From Clostridia bacterium (GTDB lineage Bacteria; Bacillota; Clostridia; Peptostreptococcales; JAAYPU01), in contig JADQBM010000008.1 of the NCBI GenBank assembly GCA_016278615.1, positions 1 to 64,000 of the forward strand: a stretch of 64,000 bases of DNA, written 5' to 3'. Every line of letters starts with the position of its first letter. Position 1 is the first letter of the stretch. The notes below the pieces were generated by a model. That model made no database searches and was not told the DNA's origin. It saw only the letters and a list, made by a program, of their open reading frames with translations. The position numbers were made by a program, and so were the translations under genes. This document shows, piece after piece, positions 54,207-62,387 of this stretch.

Positions 54207-55403
54207 CTATACTAATTTCTTTAAAACCCGCTCCATTTTATCCATTCCCATTGAAATATTTTCTATTGAGTTTGAATAAGAAATTCTCAGGTTGTTGGGT
54301 GCATAAAAGGCTTCTCCAGGGACCACTGCGATCTGCCCTTCCATCAAGATGACTTCCGCAAGGTCCTTAGGGGTTTTTATGATATGGTTATTTATTCTTT
54401 TTCCAAAATAATATTCTACATTTGGAAAAGCATAAAATGCCCCTTTAGGAGAAATACAAGTAATCCCTTCCATATCATTCAATCTATTAACCATATAGTT
54501 TCGTCTTCTGCCAAATTCTTCTCTCATGGAGACAACATATGCTTTTGTATTGGTCAAAGCCTCAACAGAAGCATATTGGCTGGGGGAATTGGCATTAGAA
54601 GTCGTATGGGACTGGAGGTTCACCATTGCTTTAATTATATCACTGGGTCCCGCGGCATATCCAATCCTCCAACCAGTCATAGCATAGGTCTTCGAGACGC
54701 CATTCACCGTAAGGGTATGATTCTTTATCTCCTGAGACAATGATGAAATAGAAATATGCTCATAATCCTCATAGATCAATTTTTCATAGATTTCATCGGA
54801 AATAATCAAAAAATTATTAGTCACGGCCAAATGACCTAACCTCTCTAATTGATCTTTATTGTAAACGGCACCCGTAGGATTATTGGGTGAATTAATAATA
54901 AGGGCTTTTGTTTTATTCGTAATGGCACTTTCTATTTTACTTACATCTAACGAAAAACCATCTTTCTCATTCATTGGTATTAATTTGGGCACGCCTCCTG
55001 CAAGTTTAATCATCTCAATATAGCTTACCCAGCAAGGTGTGGGAACAAGTATTTCATCTCCCTTATTACAGATGGCCATTATCGCATTAAATAAAGCTTG
55101 TTTCGCACCATTTGTCACAAGAATATCGCATGGCATATAGTTAATATGATTCTCTACAAGAAGCTTATGAGATATGGCTTCTCTCAGATACAAAGCCCCT
55201 TCTGCAGGTGTATATTTTGTAATACCTTCGTTCAAGGCCTCAATTCCTTTTTCAATGATGTTTTCTGGTGTATTGAAATCCGGCTCCCCCAAATTAAAGG
55301 CAATAATATTTTTCTTTTGCCTTTTCATTTGCGCAACTTTTGAAGAAAGGGCTAATGTAGCAGATGGTTCCATATTGTTCATTCTCTGACTGATGTCAAT
55401 CAA
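54207..55403 (-). CDS. Class I/II aminotransferase (aspartate aminotransferase-like)
   Basis: PLP aminotransferase of the AspB/subgroup I-gamma type. NLGEPDFNTPENI near the N-terminus, NSPNNPTGAVY, and the PLP-lysine region NGVSKTYAMTGWRIGY (Lys at about 236) are intact. 398 residues. As last gene of the island it could move an amino group between glutamate and a 2-oxo acid; the exact substrate is not readable. It begins 49 nt after the 4Fe-4S gene, so cotranscription is likely but not certain. GGGGGAGATT precedes the ATG. Confidence 0.85.
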   Translation of the reverse strand: MIDISQRMNNMEPSATLALSSKVAQMKRQKKNIIAFNLGEPDFNTPENIIEKGIEALNEGITKYTPAEGALYLREAISHKLLVENHINYMPCDILVTNGAKQALFNAIMAICNKGDEILVPTPCWVSYIEMIKLAGGVPKLIPMNEKDGFSLDVSKIESAITNKTKALIINSPNNPTGAVYNKDQLERLGHLAVTNNFLIISDEIYEKLIYEDYEHISISSLSQEIKNHTLTVNGVSKTYAMTGWRIGYAAGPSDIIKAMVNLQSHTTSNANSPSQYASVEALTNTKAYVVSMREEFGRRRNYMVNRLNDMEGITCISPKGAFYAFPNVEYYFGKRINNHIIKTPKDLAEVILMEGQIAVVPGEAFYAPNNLRISYSNSIENISMGMDKMERVLKKLV

Positions 55404-55452
55404 TCATAATCTCCCCCATTTCATACAAAAATAAGTAATTATTAGAAATGCA

Positions 55453-55959
55453 TTACTCCTTATCTAATCTTTTCATTGAGACAACATTTTCATAGTGCTC
55501 TTTAGAAAATGTCGCAGAAATTAAAGCCGTATGATCATAAAGATCATGATTGATGACCTTCACAACTCTTCCGACGCAAACAGATTCTCCTAATCGATTA
55601 ACCAGAGAGATGGTTTGGCCTTTTTGGGGAAGCGGCAGATATTCAAATGGGAAGGTTATTAAAGCTTCTTTTTCGTTATAGTTTAAATGGAGTATATAGA
55701 TAGCAAGTCCCGGACACTTTGCGATACAAGTTCCACAGCCTGTACATTGGCTAAAATCAATGGTAGGTTGGTTTGTAATGGGATTGCCTACTTTTATGGC
55801 TCCCTTTGGACAAACTGTCTCACAAGGATTACAAGGTATCTCTTCGGTACACTCTATTATGGGAATTGGCCCACGTTGGTAATCATTTGCTTTGGGAAAT
55901 GCCGTTGACAGCTTGAGTTCCTCCATCGAAGGGGCTCCTATTGTTTTTAAAGTTTGCAT
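55453..55959 (-). CDS. 4Fe-4S dicluster protein of the oxidoreductase complex
   Basis: 168 residues. Two [4Fe-4S] motifs: CNPCETVCPKG with a preceding Cys (about 37-53), and CTGCGTCIAKCPG (about 72-84). The C-terminal 80 residues form an unrecognised beta-rich domain. The N-terminus, LSTAFPKANDYQRGPIPIIECTEEIPC cut short here, is typical of small ferredoxin-like subunits encoded with HcnB-type oxidoreductases. ATG 55959 has GGAGG 9 nt upstream; the reading frame overlaps the previous gene by 77 nt. Likely an electron-transfer subunit. Confidence 0.82.
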   Translation of the reverse strand: MQTLKTIGAPSMEELKLSTAFPKANDYQRGPIPIIECTEEIPCNPCETVCPKGAIKVGNPITNQPTIDFSQCTGCGTCIAKCPGLAIYILHLNYNEKEALITFPFEYLPLPQKGQTISLVNRLGESVCVGRVVKVINHDLYDHTALISATFSKEHYENVVSMKRLDKE

Positions 55960-57064
55960 CTTGCATTTCCTCCCATTTAATTAATATTTCATCTTTTGAC
56001 ATTTTTCTTTTGAGTCCAAATTGACCACATCTTAATAAATTCAACCTTCTCCATTCTTCATTAATGAGCATATCTGCTTTTTCATTATCATAATATCCCA
56101 AAGACCAAGCAGCACTTATACCTGCTAAACGCCCTTCTTCCATTGCGGTACTGGCTTCCTCAATTCCGGATACATCTCCAGCAACATAAATACCTTTGAC
56201 CGTGGTTTCCATATACTTGTTATGGATGGGTACATGTCCTCCCATCTTATCTAAATAAGTAAATTGACAACCCGATAGCCAAGCCAATTCTATAAGAGGC
56301 GTTAATCCCACAGCAAGACAAATGGTATCCACTTCAACAATTCTCTCGCTGCCTTGAACAGTATTCCAATTTGAATCTAATTTCACAATCTCAGCCGCTT
56401 CAACATGTTCTTTTCCCAATGCCTGTTTCACCGTATAGCCGGTATAAAAGGGGACTCCTGCTCTTCTTACTTTTGCCGTATGAACCCCATACCCACCAAG
56501 AACAGGTGCGGCCTCAAGGATCCCTACCACTTCTGCACCAGCTTGCAGCAATTGATATGAAACAATAACCCCCACATTCCCAGAGCCAATCATCATAATC
56601 CTTTTCCCCGGTAATACTCTGTGACAATTCATCATAGTTTGGGCAGCGCCCGCCCCCATAACCCCCGGCAATGTCCATCCTTCAAAAGGAATGGAATTTT
56701 CTGTTGCTCCCGAGGCAATAATAATTTTTTTTGCTTGTATACAATGGGATTTCTCTTTTTGTTTGGTAATCCAGATTGATTTATCTTGATCCATTCCACA
56801 TACTTCAGAATCAAGCCATACTTCAATGCTCAACTCCTCTGTTTCCTTTAATAGCTGTTCTCCAATATGAATGCCTCTAATACCTGCTTTATGCTCTTTA
56901 GAACCAAAAAATTTATGGATCTGCTTAAACAATTGCCCCCCCGGTTGATTGTTTTCATCTATTACCAATACCTTTGCACCCGCCTTAGCACATTCGATTG
57001 CTGCAGAGAGTCCAGCCGGGCCTGCGCCAACAATTACAACTTCATATTCATTCATCCTGGTCAC
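55883..57064 (-). CDS. FAD/NAD(P)-dependent oxidoreductase (HcnB-like)
   Basis: 393 residues related to the beta subunits of opine, D-hydroxyproline and proline dehydrogenases. FAD-binding VVIVGAGPAGLSAAIE is at about 10-25 and a second dinucleotide site MMIGSGNVGVIV near 157-168; a C-terminal VAGDVSGIEEAS binds the flavin. Start is GTG 57064 or ATG 57055; both overlap the end of the [2Fe-2S] gene. The overlaps with both neighbours and the Fe-S subunits indicate one multi-subunit complex that passes electrons from the oxidase subunit to a carrier. Confidence 0.85.
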   Translation of the reverse strand: MTRMNEYEVVIVGAGPAGLSAAIECAKAGAKVLVIDENNQPGGQLFKQIHKFFGSKEHKAGIRGIHIGEQLLKETEELSIEVWLDSEVCGMDQDKSIWITKQKEKSHCIQAKKIIIASGATENSIPFEGWTLPGVMGAGAAQTMMNCHRVLPGKRIMMIGSGNVGVIVSYQLLQAGAEVVGILEAAPVLGGYGVHTAKVRRAGVPFYTGYTVKQALGKEHVEAAEIVKLDSNWNTVQGSERIVEVDTICLAVGLTPLIELAWLSGCQFTYLDKMGGHVPIHNKYMETTVKGIYVAGDVSGIEEASTAMEEGRLAGISAAWSLGYYDNEKADMLINEEWRRLNLLRCGQFGLKRKMSKDEILIKWEEMQDANFKNNRSPFDGGTQAVNGISQSK

Positions 57065-57374
57065 TTCTCTCCCAACTTCCTAAACCTTCTTGAGTCTTAA
57101 TAACCATTCCATCTTCTACAGGGGTAATACAAGTCCTTACATTAGGTATGCCGTCAACCATCATCACACAGTCCGTGCATCTTCCAATACCGCAATAAAG
57201 CCCTCTGGGTTTATTGTTCTTTTTAGTATATCTAAATGTTTGAATGCCATTGGCTATTAATGCCGCTGCGATCATTTCCCCTTCGTATGCCTTTATTTCT
57301 TTGCCATCATAAAACACTGTAACGATTCTTCTTCTGCTCTCATCCCCTAAAATTGGATGTTTCATAACTCGCAT
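57048..57374 (-). CDS. [2Fe-2S] subunit (HcnA / SoxA N-terminal type)
   Basis: 108 residues with the four-cysteine pattern of the family in YCGIGRCTDCVMMVDG and VRTC (Cys-x4-Cys-x2-Cys-x11-Cys). IVTVFYDGKEIKAYEGEMIA at the N-terminus is the usual beginning. Such proteins are the small electron-transfer subunit of heteromeric amine or imino-acid dehydrogenases. Overlaps the FAD subunit gene; begins 3 nt after the DapA-like gene. Confidence 0.85.
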   Translation of the reverse strand: MRVMKHPILGDESRRRIVTVFYDGKEIKAYEGEMIAAALIANGIQTFRYTKKNNKPRGLYCGIGRCTDCVMMVDGIPNVRTCITPVEDGMVIKTQEGLGSWERSDQDE

Positions 57375-57377
57375 ATG

Positions 57378-58256
57378 TCAACCTCTCAACTTTAATTCTG
57401 AAAGGCAATTTTTCACCAACGCTATGATTTCATCGGAAGCCCCTGTCAGTGGCAACCTACATCCACCAACATTCATACCACTAAGATTTAGAGCCGTTTT
57501 AATGGGTATGGGACTGGTGGTGGCAAAGAGGCAATCAAATAGTTTCGTTAATTTTTTATTAATTGCAATGGCTTCACTATAATTCCCTATGAAATACTCA
57601 TAAATCATCTGCTCCATTTTTAATCCCACAATATTTGATGCAACACTTACGACACCATAAGCACCAACTGCCAAACTAGGCAGTGTTAAAATATCATCTC
57701 CCGTGTATATAGAAAAATCATCGGGTACTACACAAACCATTCTAGATAGTTGAGCAGAATCTCCACCCGCTTCTTTCAATGCAACAATATTGTCAATCTC
57801 AGCTAATTTAGATAAAGTTTCAACAGACATGTTCACACCGGTTCGTCCTGGCACATTATACATCATGATAGGTAAATCCGTATTCTTCGACACTTCACAA
57901 AAGTGTGCATAAATGGATTCTTGATTTGGTTTATTGTAATAAGGGACAATAACCAATAGCCCATCCACTTGGCATTCGGAAATGCTCTTTATGTTTTCAA
58001 TTGTTTTTCGAGTGCAGTTTGTTCCTACCCCTGCAATAACAGGAATGGTCACATTTTCCTTAACCGTATTTAATAAAGGGACTACTTCTTCACTTGTTAT
58101 GGTTGGACATTCACCAGTGGTTCCATTAATCAATAACGCGCCGCTGCCTTCATTTTCCATTTTTTTTGCATGTTCAGCCACTTTGTCATAATTGATATTC
58201 AACTTTTCATCAAAAGGAGTAACCATTGCAGTAATAATTCTGCCCCATTCCTTCAT
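57378..58256 (-). CDS. DapA-family lyase/deaminase (second paralogue)
   Basis: 292-residue TIM-barrel Schiff-base lyase. Lys161 (ALKEAGGD), Tyr133 and Arg138 (YNVPGRTG), the Thr pair 46/47 (NGTTGEC) and Tyr in VPYYNK are all kept, so it could act as dihydrodipicolinate synthase. Its position in an amino-acid oxidase operon, and the separate biosynthetic dapA at 40686, argue for a catabolic role. The same family contains Delta1-pyrroline-4-hydroxy-2-carboxylate deaminase of hydroxyproline breakdown. Sequence alone does not decide between these. Two hairpins lie just upstream at 58297-58398. Confidence 0.8.
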   Translation of the reverse strand: MKEWGRIITAMVTPFDEKLNINYDKVAEHAKKMENEGSGALLINGTTGECPTITSEEVVPLLNTVKENVTIPVIAGVGTNCTRKTIENIKSISECQVDGLLVIVPYYNKPNQESIYAHFCEVSKNTDLPIMMYNVPGRTGVNMSVETLSKLAEIDNIVALKEAGGDSAQLSRMVCVVPDDFSIYTGDDILTLPSLAVGAYGVVSVASNIVGLKMEQMIYEYFIGNYSEAIAINKKLTKLFDCLFATTSPIPIKTALNLSGMNVGGCRLPLTGASDEIIALVKNCLSELKLRG

Positions 58257-58296
58257 ATGCCCTGACCTCCATCATCACAATTATTTTATCTCATTA

Positions 58297-58398
58297 AGCA
58301 GCTCTAAGACTCCTACCTCTATAGGTAGCGCAAGAGCTGCTAAATTCGAAATTTGTTCGTCTTGCCATCAGTGGAGAGTCTGAAACTCCCACTGATGG
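58297..58398. repeat. multi-hairpin element within the operon
   Basis: Outer stem AGCAGCTCT/AGAGCTGCT (58297-58305, 58333-58341) with inner CTACCT/AGGTAG; then AAATT-CGA-AATTT (58342-58354); then CCATCAGTGG/CCACTGATGG (58365-58374, 58389-58398) with inner GAGT/ACTC. It lies between the BFD-type gene and the DapA-like gene and may attenuate or stabilise parts of the operon transcript. Confidence 0.65.
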
Positions 58399-58401
58399 GT
58401 C

Positions 58402-58653
58402 TCACTTCATTAACCCTAACTTGATTGGTCGAACTGGCTTTCTATAACTGGAAGGTTTTATATTCTCCAGTTTCTGGCCTGTTTCCTTTGAAAGTATCCT
58501 CTCAATGGCCTTTCGGCAAGTTCTCCCTTGACACAACCCCATGTTTGCCCGGGAAAATTTTTTTATTTCATTGACAGTACTTGCACCACTTGCTATTGCT
58601 TCAATAATCTCATCTTCTGTTATTTCCTCACATCTACATATTATCTTACTCAT
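58402..58653 (-). CDS. BFD-like [2Fe-2S] protein
   Basis: 83 residues. The four Cys of the BFD fold are present as CRC (6 and 8) and CQGRTC (about 41-46), in the sequences ICRCEEITEDEIIEAI and ANMGLCQGRTCRKAIERIL. In homologous systems this domain is often fused to the HcnB-type FAD subunit; here it is a separate gene. It probably serves as an electron-transfer module of the oxidase complex. Starts 21 nt after the regulator gene. Confidence 0.85.
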   Translation of the reverse strand: MSKIICRCEEITEDEIIEAIASGASTVNEIKKFSRANMGLCQGRTCRKAIERILSKETGQKLENIKPSSYRKPVRPIKLGLMK

Positions 58654-58674
58654 AAATTTTTCACTTCCTATAAA

Positions 58675-59415
58675 TCATTCTTCTGTTTCACTGTTTTTAT
58701 ATCTGCCCCAAAACGCCAAAACATCTTTCATTAGATTATCCAAATGCTCTTCCATAATATTTTTGGCAAGTAACTCATCTCCTTTTTTTATCGCTTTATA
58801 TATCATTTCATGATATTTGCTGTAAGGAGAATTAACCTGTTCCCTTAAGTCCTCAAAAATCCTTGATTGTTGCTTGAAAGTAGCGATTATATTATACAGG
58901 GATTCCAAAACAATATTTCTGGATGCTTTGGCAATGGTTTTATGAAATTCAATATCTTCCTCTGCAATACTCTCATTGTTGACAGATTTTATTTTTTGTG
59001 TTTTGAGAATATCTTCTAAGTGATCTAATTCTTCTTCAGTAATATATTTCGTCGCCAAAACAACCGTTTCTCTTTCGATGGCTTTTCTGGCCTGGATAAC
59101 CATACTAAAATTCTCTAATAATTCACTTGTTATGATTTGATCAATTTTTTGTTTATGAAAATTAATTTTGTTAATGGTTTCAGCTTTTTGAATCGCTGTT
59201 CTACCCTCTTCTGTAATGTTTCTACCTTTATTTTTTTCTTTTTTTAAATAATGATTGTTCTCTAATTTAGACAACACTCTGCCAATTGTTGCTGTACTGA
59301 TCTCAATATTTTTCTCTTTTAATCTGCTTTCAATGACCCAGGAGCCTAAAGGCTTATCAGAAGAAGATATTATTTTTAAAATAGAAATTTCATATTTATC
59401 AAGGATTTGCTGCAT
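58675..59415 (-). CDS. FCD-domain transcriptional regulator with RNase R-type winged helix
   Basis: 246 residues. The C-terminal part (about 100-235) is an FCD ligand-binding domain with metal/ligand residues in EDIEFHKTIAKASRN, YHEMIYKAI and MEEHLDN. The N-terminus is not a GntR helix but fits the RNase R/NrpR-type winged helix (IGRVLSKLENNHYLKKEKNK then GRNITEEG). The start ATG 59415 has AAAAGGTGATTATC upstream. Third gene of the operon and the best candidate to bind the palindromes at 62186 and 62341. The ligand is probably the substrate or an intermediate. Confidence 0.85.
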   Translation of the reverse strand: MQQILDKYEISILKIISSSDKPLGSWVIESRLKEKNIEISTATIGRVLSKLENNHYLKKEKNKGRNITEEGRTAIQKAETINKINFHKQKIDQIITSELLENFSMVIQARKAIERETVVLATKYITEEELDHLEDILKTQKIKSVNNESIAEEDIEFHKTIAKASRNIVLESLYNIIATFKQQSRIFEDLREQVNSPYSKYHEMIYKAIKKGDELLAKNIMEEHLDNLMKDVLAFWGRYKNSETEE

Positions 59416-59498
59416 GATAATCACCTTTTTCCATTAAATTTTATTTTGAAACAACAATAAGATCTTATACTTGTCAACAACAAATCCTTGAAAAAAGT

Positions 59499-60944
59499 CT
59501 ATTCTATATCGCTTTGTTGTTTTTGTCCAGTTATCATTGAAATGACAATGATTAATATGGCTGATATGGCTAATGCAATCAAGACTCGGTTGGCACCTAA
59601 AGCCGAGACCTGTGTAAGAGCAGCTCCTACTACAATTCCAGTTCGAGCGCCCCAAGGTGTTACTTTACTATTTTTCATCCCTTTTTCATGGGCTTCATCA
59701 GGTCTTTGCTTCCAAAGCAACCCAATTATCAATAATGGTACTAATCCTGCACCTGCCATTTGGTACGCGGCAGAAAACAAACTTAATATAGAGCTTGCGT
59801 AGATGGCTGCCACAGCTGCAAATACTCCTACTACTACCGTAAGTATTTTTGCATATCTTACTAAATCTTTATCTGTTGCCTCAGTTTTAAATGGCTTAAT
59901 TAAGTCATTTACAACTAAGATGGCTGCAGAGTTCAAGTTTGAGTCTGCTGAAGACATTCCGGCCGCAAGAACCAGTGCAAATATCATAGCCGCTATAACC
60001 GGTGGTACATAATTCATCATAAACCATGGCATAGCCGAATCTGGTTCTAATCCTTGATTCATAGTAAAAATAATCATTCCTACAAAAGCGGTCAACATAA
60101 CTGCTAAAATGGCTATAATACCACTCCATAATAACCCGTGTTTCGCTGTTCTTGAATCTTTAGAAGCGAAACATCTTTGCCAATATATTTGTGCAACAAT
60201 GATTCCAATACACCCTGTAACAAATTTTGTAATTAAACCCATATAATCGGTCTCGGCCCCTCCTAAGAAAGACCACATATCCGGCCTATTTAATTCATTT
60301 AACCTTGTTCCAATTTCAGCAATGGAAAAGTTAACGGGCATAAATGCGTAAATATAGAATATGACTCCGAAAATTAAAACCAACACCCCTTGAAGCAAGT
60401 CTGTCCAGGCAACCGAATAAATGCCCCCTAAAGTTGTATACAATATAAATACTGCTGAAAAAAGGAAGATGATGGGAATAGGGTTAACGCCTGTTATAAT
60501 ATTAAAAATACTTCCTAAAGCTTTCCCTTGTCCACCTACCCATGCAATCATAATCATAGAAGCTAAAACACCTGCTAGAGCTCTTGTTACTCTGTCTTTT
60601 GTAATTAAATCATCCAGCAACTCAGGAAAAGTATTATAGGTAAATTTTCCTGCAAATCCCGCCAAGAATAGTGCAAATATAATTTTAGATCCTTGCTCAC
60701 CTAATATGAATGCCATCCATGGCAACCCAATAGCATAACCTTTTCCGGCATGGCCAACAAAATTACCCACTCCCATAATAGTAGCAAATTGTGTAAAAAA
60801 TATCAGATACATGGGAAAAGATTTATTCCCAATAGCATAACTGGAGAAGCTCTGACCTGCCTGATCTTTGAAACGCAATGAAATAGCTAAGAATGCACCA
60901 CACATTATAATCGTAACAATCCACAGAATAGTTCCTAACGTCAT
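59499..60944 (-). CDS. Sodium:solute symporter (SSS family)
   Basis: 481 residues and about 13 membrane helices. The family signature appears as YTTLGGIYSVAWTDLLQGVL; AAGMSSADSNLNSAAILVVND matches the Na+-binding TM8 region of PutP-type transporters. Its location directly behind the FAD oxidase gene makes an amino or imino acid such as proline or hydroxyproline a likely cargo, but other SSS substrates cannot be excluded. Lies 63 nt after the oxidase gene. Confidence 0.9.
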   Translation of the reverse strand: MTLGTILWIVTIIMCGAFLAISLRFKDQAGQSFSSYAIGNKSFPMYLIFFTQFATIMGVGNFVGHAGKGYAIGLPWMAFILGEQGSKIIFALFLAGFAGKFTYNTFPELLDDLITKDRVTRALAGVLASMIMIAWVGGQGKALGSIFNIITGVNPIPIIFLFSAVFILYTTLGGIYSVAWTDLLQGVLVLIFGVIFYIYAFMPVNFSIAEIGTRLNELNRPDMWSFLGGAETDYMGLITKFVTGCIGIIVAQIYWQRCFASKDSRTAKHGLLWSGIIAILAVMLTAFVGMIIFTMNQGLEPDSAMPWFMMNYVPPVIAAMIFALVLAAGMSSADSNLNSAAILVVNDLIKPFKTEATDKDLVRYAKILTVVVGVFAAVAAIYASSILSLFSAAYQMAGAGLVPLLIIGLLWKQRPDEAHEKGMKNSKVTPWGARTGIVVGAALTQVSALGANRVLIALAISAILIIVISMITGQKQQSDIE

Positions 60945-61007
60945 AATAAACCCTCCTTTTTTTCATAATTCTATTTGAAGATTTGGAATCCTCTACACAC
61001 CCTCCTT

Positions 61008-62168
61008 TCATCCAAATCTACTAATATTCAACTCATCAATAGCCATTGAAGTTTTTTCATGGCACACCAATTGGGACAATAATTTTCCTGTAATGGGCGC
61101 CAAAGCAATGCCATCTCCGCCGTGGCCTGTTGCAATAAAAAACCCTTCATTTTCTTTTACCTCACAAATTATAGGTTTTCCATCTTGAGATAAGGGTCGA
61201 AAACCAGCAAAAGATCGGATCATGTTTATCTTTTTTAGAATAGGAAAAAAATATGTGATTTGTTTTGTCAGTGTTTCAATAGCTTCATAAGTTGTATTTT
61301 TATTAAAGTTCCCCTTTTCTCTTGTGCTTCCAATTAAATAATTTCCATCAGCTGTTTGACTAAAAGCTAGACCTATACCCAATCTTTTATCAATGGAATC
61401 TGCTTCAATTAATTCCGGTTTCAATTTAGAAACAATATAATCTGAACTCCAAATATTTTCTTTTCCCAGTGAAGGCAACTGCTCTGTTACCAAGATCTGC
61501 CCTTTCAACGGGGTTACTGGAATATCCACATGGACAAGCTTCCCAATGTCAGAAGACCATGATCCCGCAGCATTTATTATGGTCTCCGTTTCAATACTGC
61601 TGCCATCATCAAATCTTATCTGCCACCAACTGCTGAGTTTATTAATCTCACTGATGTTCTTATTTCTGTATAAATCCATGCCCATATCTAAATTGCTCTT
61701 TAGAAAAGCTTTCATTACTCTCATAGGATCTACTTGGGAATCTCTTGTTCCAAAAGTGGAAGCAATAATCCCTTCTTTAACATAAGGGTGCTTTTTCTTA
61801 ACTTGTTTCTTATCAATTATTTCGATGTCTAAACCATACTTTCTTTGAGAATCAACATAGCTTTCCATTAAGCCCAAATGCTCTTTTTTATCAATTAGTA
61901 TCATACCACCTCGTGTATGAAACCCAATATCCATTCCTAAATCATTGGATAAATTCTTATAAATCTCTAAACTCTCAATGGCAAGTTCAAGACTAATACC
62001 TGGTGCCTTAGATTGTAAAAGGATCATATCATCACATGCGCCTGAAGCGCCTGCACCTATTTCATTTTTTTCTACTAAAGATACTTTTTTTCCTCTTTTT
62101 AAAAGATAGTACGCACAGGATAGGCCTATAATGCCTCCTCCAACGACCACTGCATCATATGTTTTCAT
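61008..62168 (-). CDS. FAD-dependent amino/imino acid oxidoreductase (DAO family)
   Basis: 386 residues with Rossmann VVVGGGIIGLSCAYYLLKRG (about 7-26), the ATG-type FAD motif INAAGSWSSDIG, PLKGQILVTEQ and the C-terminal ATGHGGDGIALAP. This is the architecture of glycine/sarcosine oxidases, D-amino-acid dehydrogenases and the alpha subunit of D-hydroxyproline or proline dehydrogenase. With HcnA-, HcnB- and BFD-type subunits in the same operon it is probably the substrate-oxidising subunit of a dehydrogenase complex. First gene of the operon; its promoter carries operator 62186-62201. Confidence 0.87.
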   Translation of the reverse strand: MKTYDAVVVGGGIIGLSCAYYLLKRGKKVSLVEKNEIGAGASGACDDMILLQSKAPGISLELAIESLEIYKNLSNDLGMDIGFHTRGGMILIDKKEHLGLMESYVDSQRKYGLDIEIIDKKQVKKKHPYVKEGIIASTFGTRDSQVDPMRVMKAFLKSNLDMGMDLYRNKNISEINKLSSWWQIRFDDGSSIETETIINAAGSWSSDIGKLVHVDIPVTPLKGQILVTEQLPSLGKENIWSSDYIVSKLKPELIEADSIDKRLGIGLAFSQTADGNYLIGSTREKGNFNKNTTYEAIETLTKQITYFFPILKKINMIRSFAGFRPLSQDGKPIICEVKENEGFFIATGHGGDGIALAPITGKLLSQLVCHEKTSMAIDELNISRFG

Positions 62169-62185
62169 TTACGTTTCCCCCATTG

Positions 62186-62201
62186 CTCATCATGTGATGA
62201 G
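62186..62201 (-). promoter_or_regulatory. operator copy 1 (oxidase side)
   Basis: CTCATCA-TG-TGATGAG, a perfect 16-bp palindrome. It lies between the -10 box of the minus-strand promoter and the oxidase gene. Read on the minus strand it matches operator copy 2 at 17 of 18 positions. Confidence 0.8.
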
Positions 62202-62213
62202 TGCTTATGCTAT

Positions 62214-62243
62214 ATAATATCTCCATGAAGTATTACTTGTCAA
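62214..62243 (-). promoter_or_regulatory. sigma-A promoter of the oxidase operon
   Basis: Minus-strand TTGACA (62243-62238), 18-bp spacer, TATTAT (62219-62214). The operator begins about 12 nt downstream of the -10. Confidence 0.85.
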
Positions 62244-62301
62244 TATAAAATCTGAAAATTTTAAATTATTTAAATATTCCCATTTTATTAGATATTTCCT
62301 G

Positions 62302-62331
62302 TTGACTCTGGGCTTATATGTCATATATAAT
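62302..62331 (+). promoter_or_regulatory. sigma-A promoter of the AOR gene
   Basis: TTGACT (62302-62307), 18-bp spacer, TATAAT (62326-62331). It mirrors the divergent promoter in spacing and operator position. Confidence 0.85.
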
Positions 62332-62340
62332 AAAATCACT

Positions 62341-62358
62341 ACTCATCACATGATGAGT
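62341..62358 (+). promoter_or_regulatory. operator copy 2 (AOR side)
   Basis: ACTCATCA-CA-TGATGAGT, a perfect 18-bp palindrome starting 9 nt after the -10 box of the AOR promoter. Confidence 0.82.
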
Positions 62359-62387
62359 CAATCATCCGAATAAGGGGGCGTTTATAA

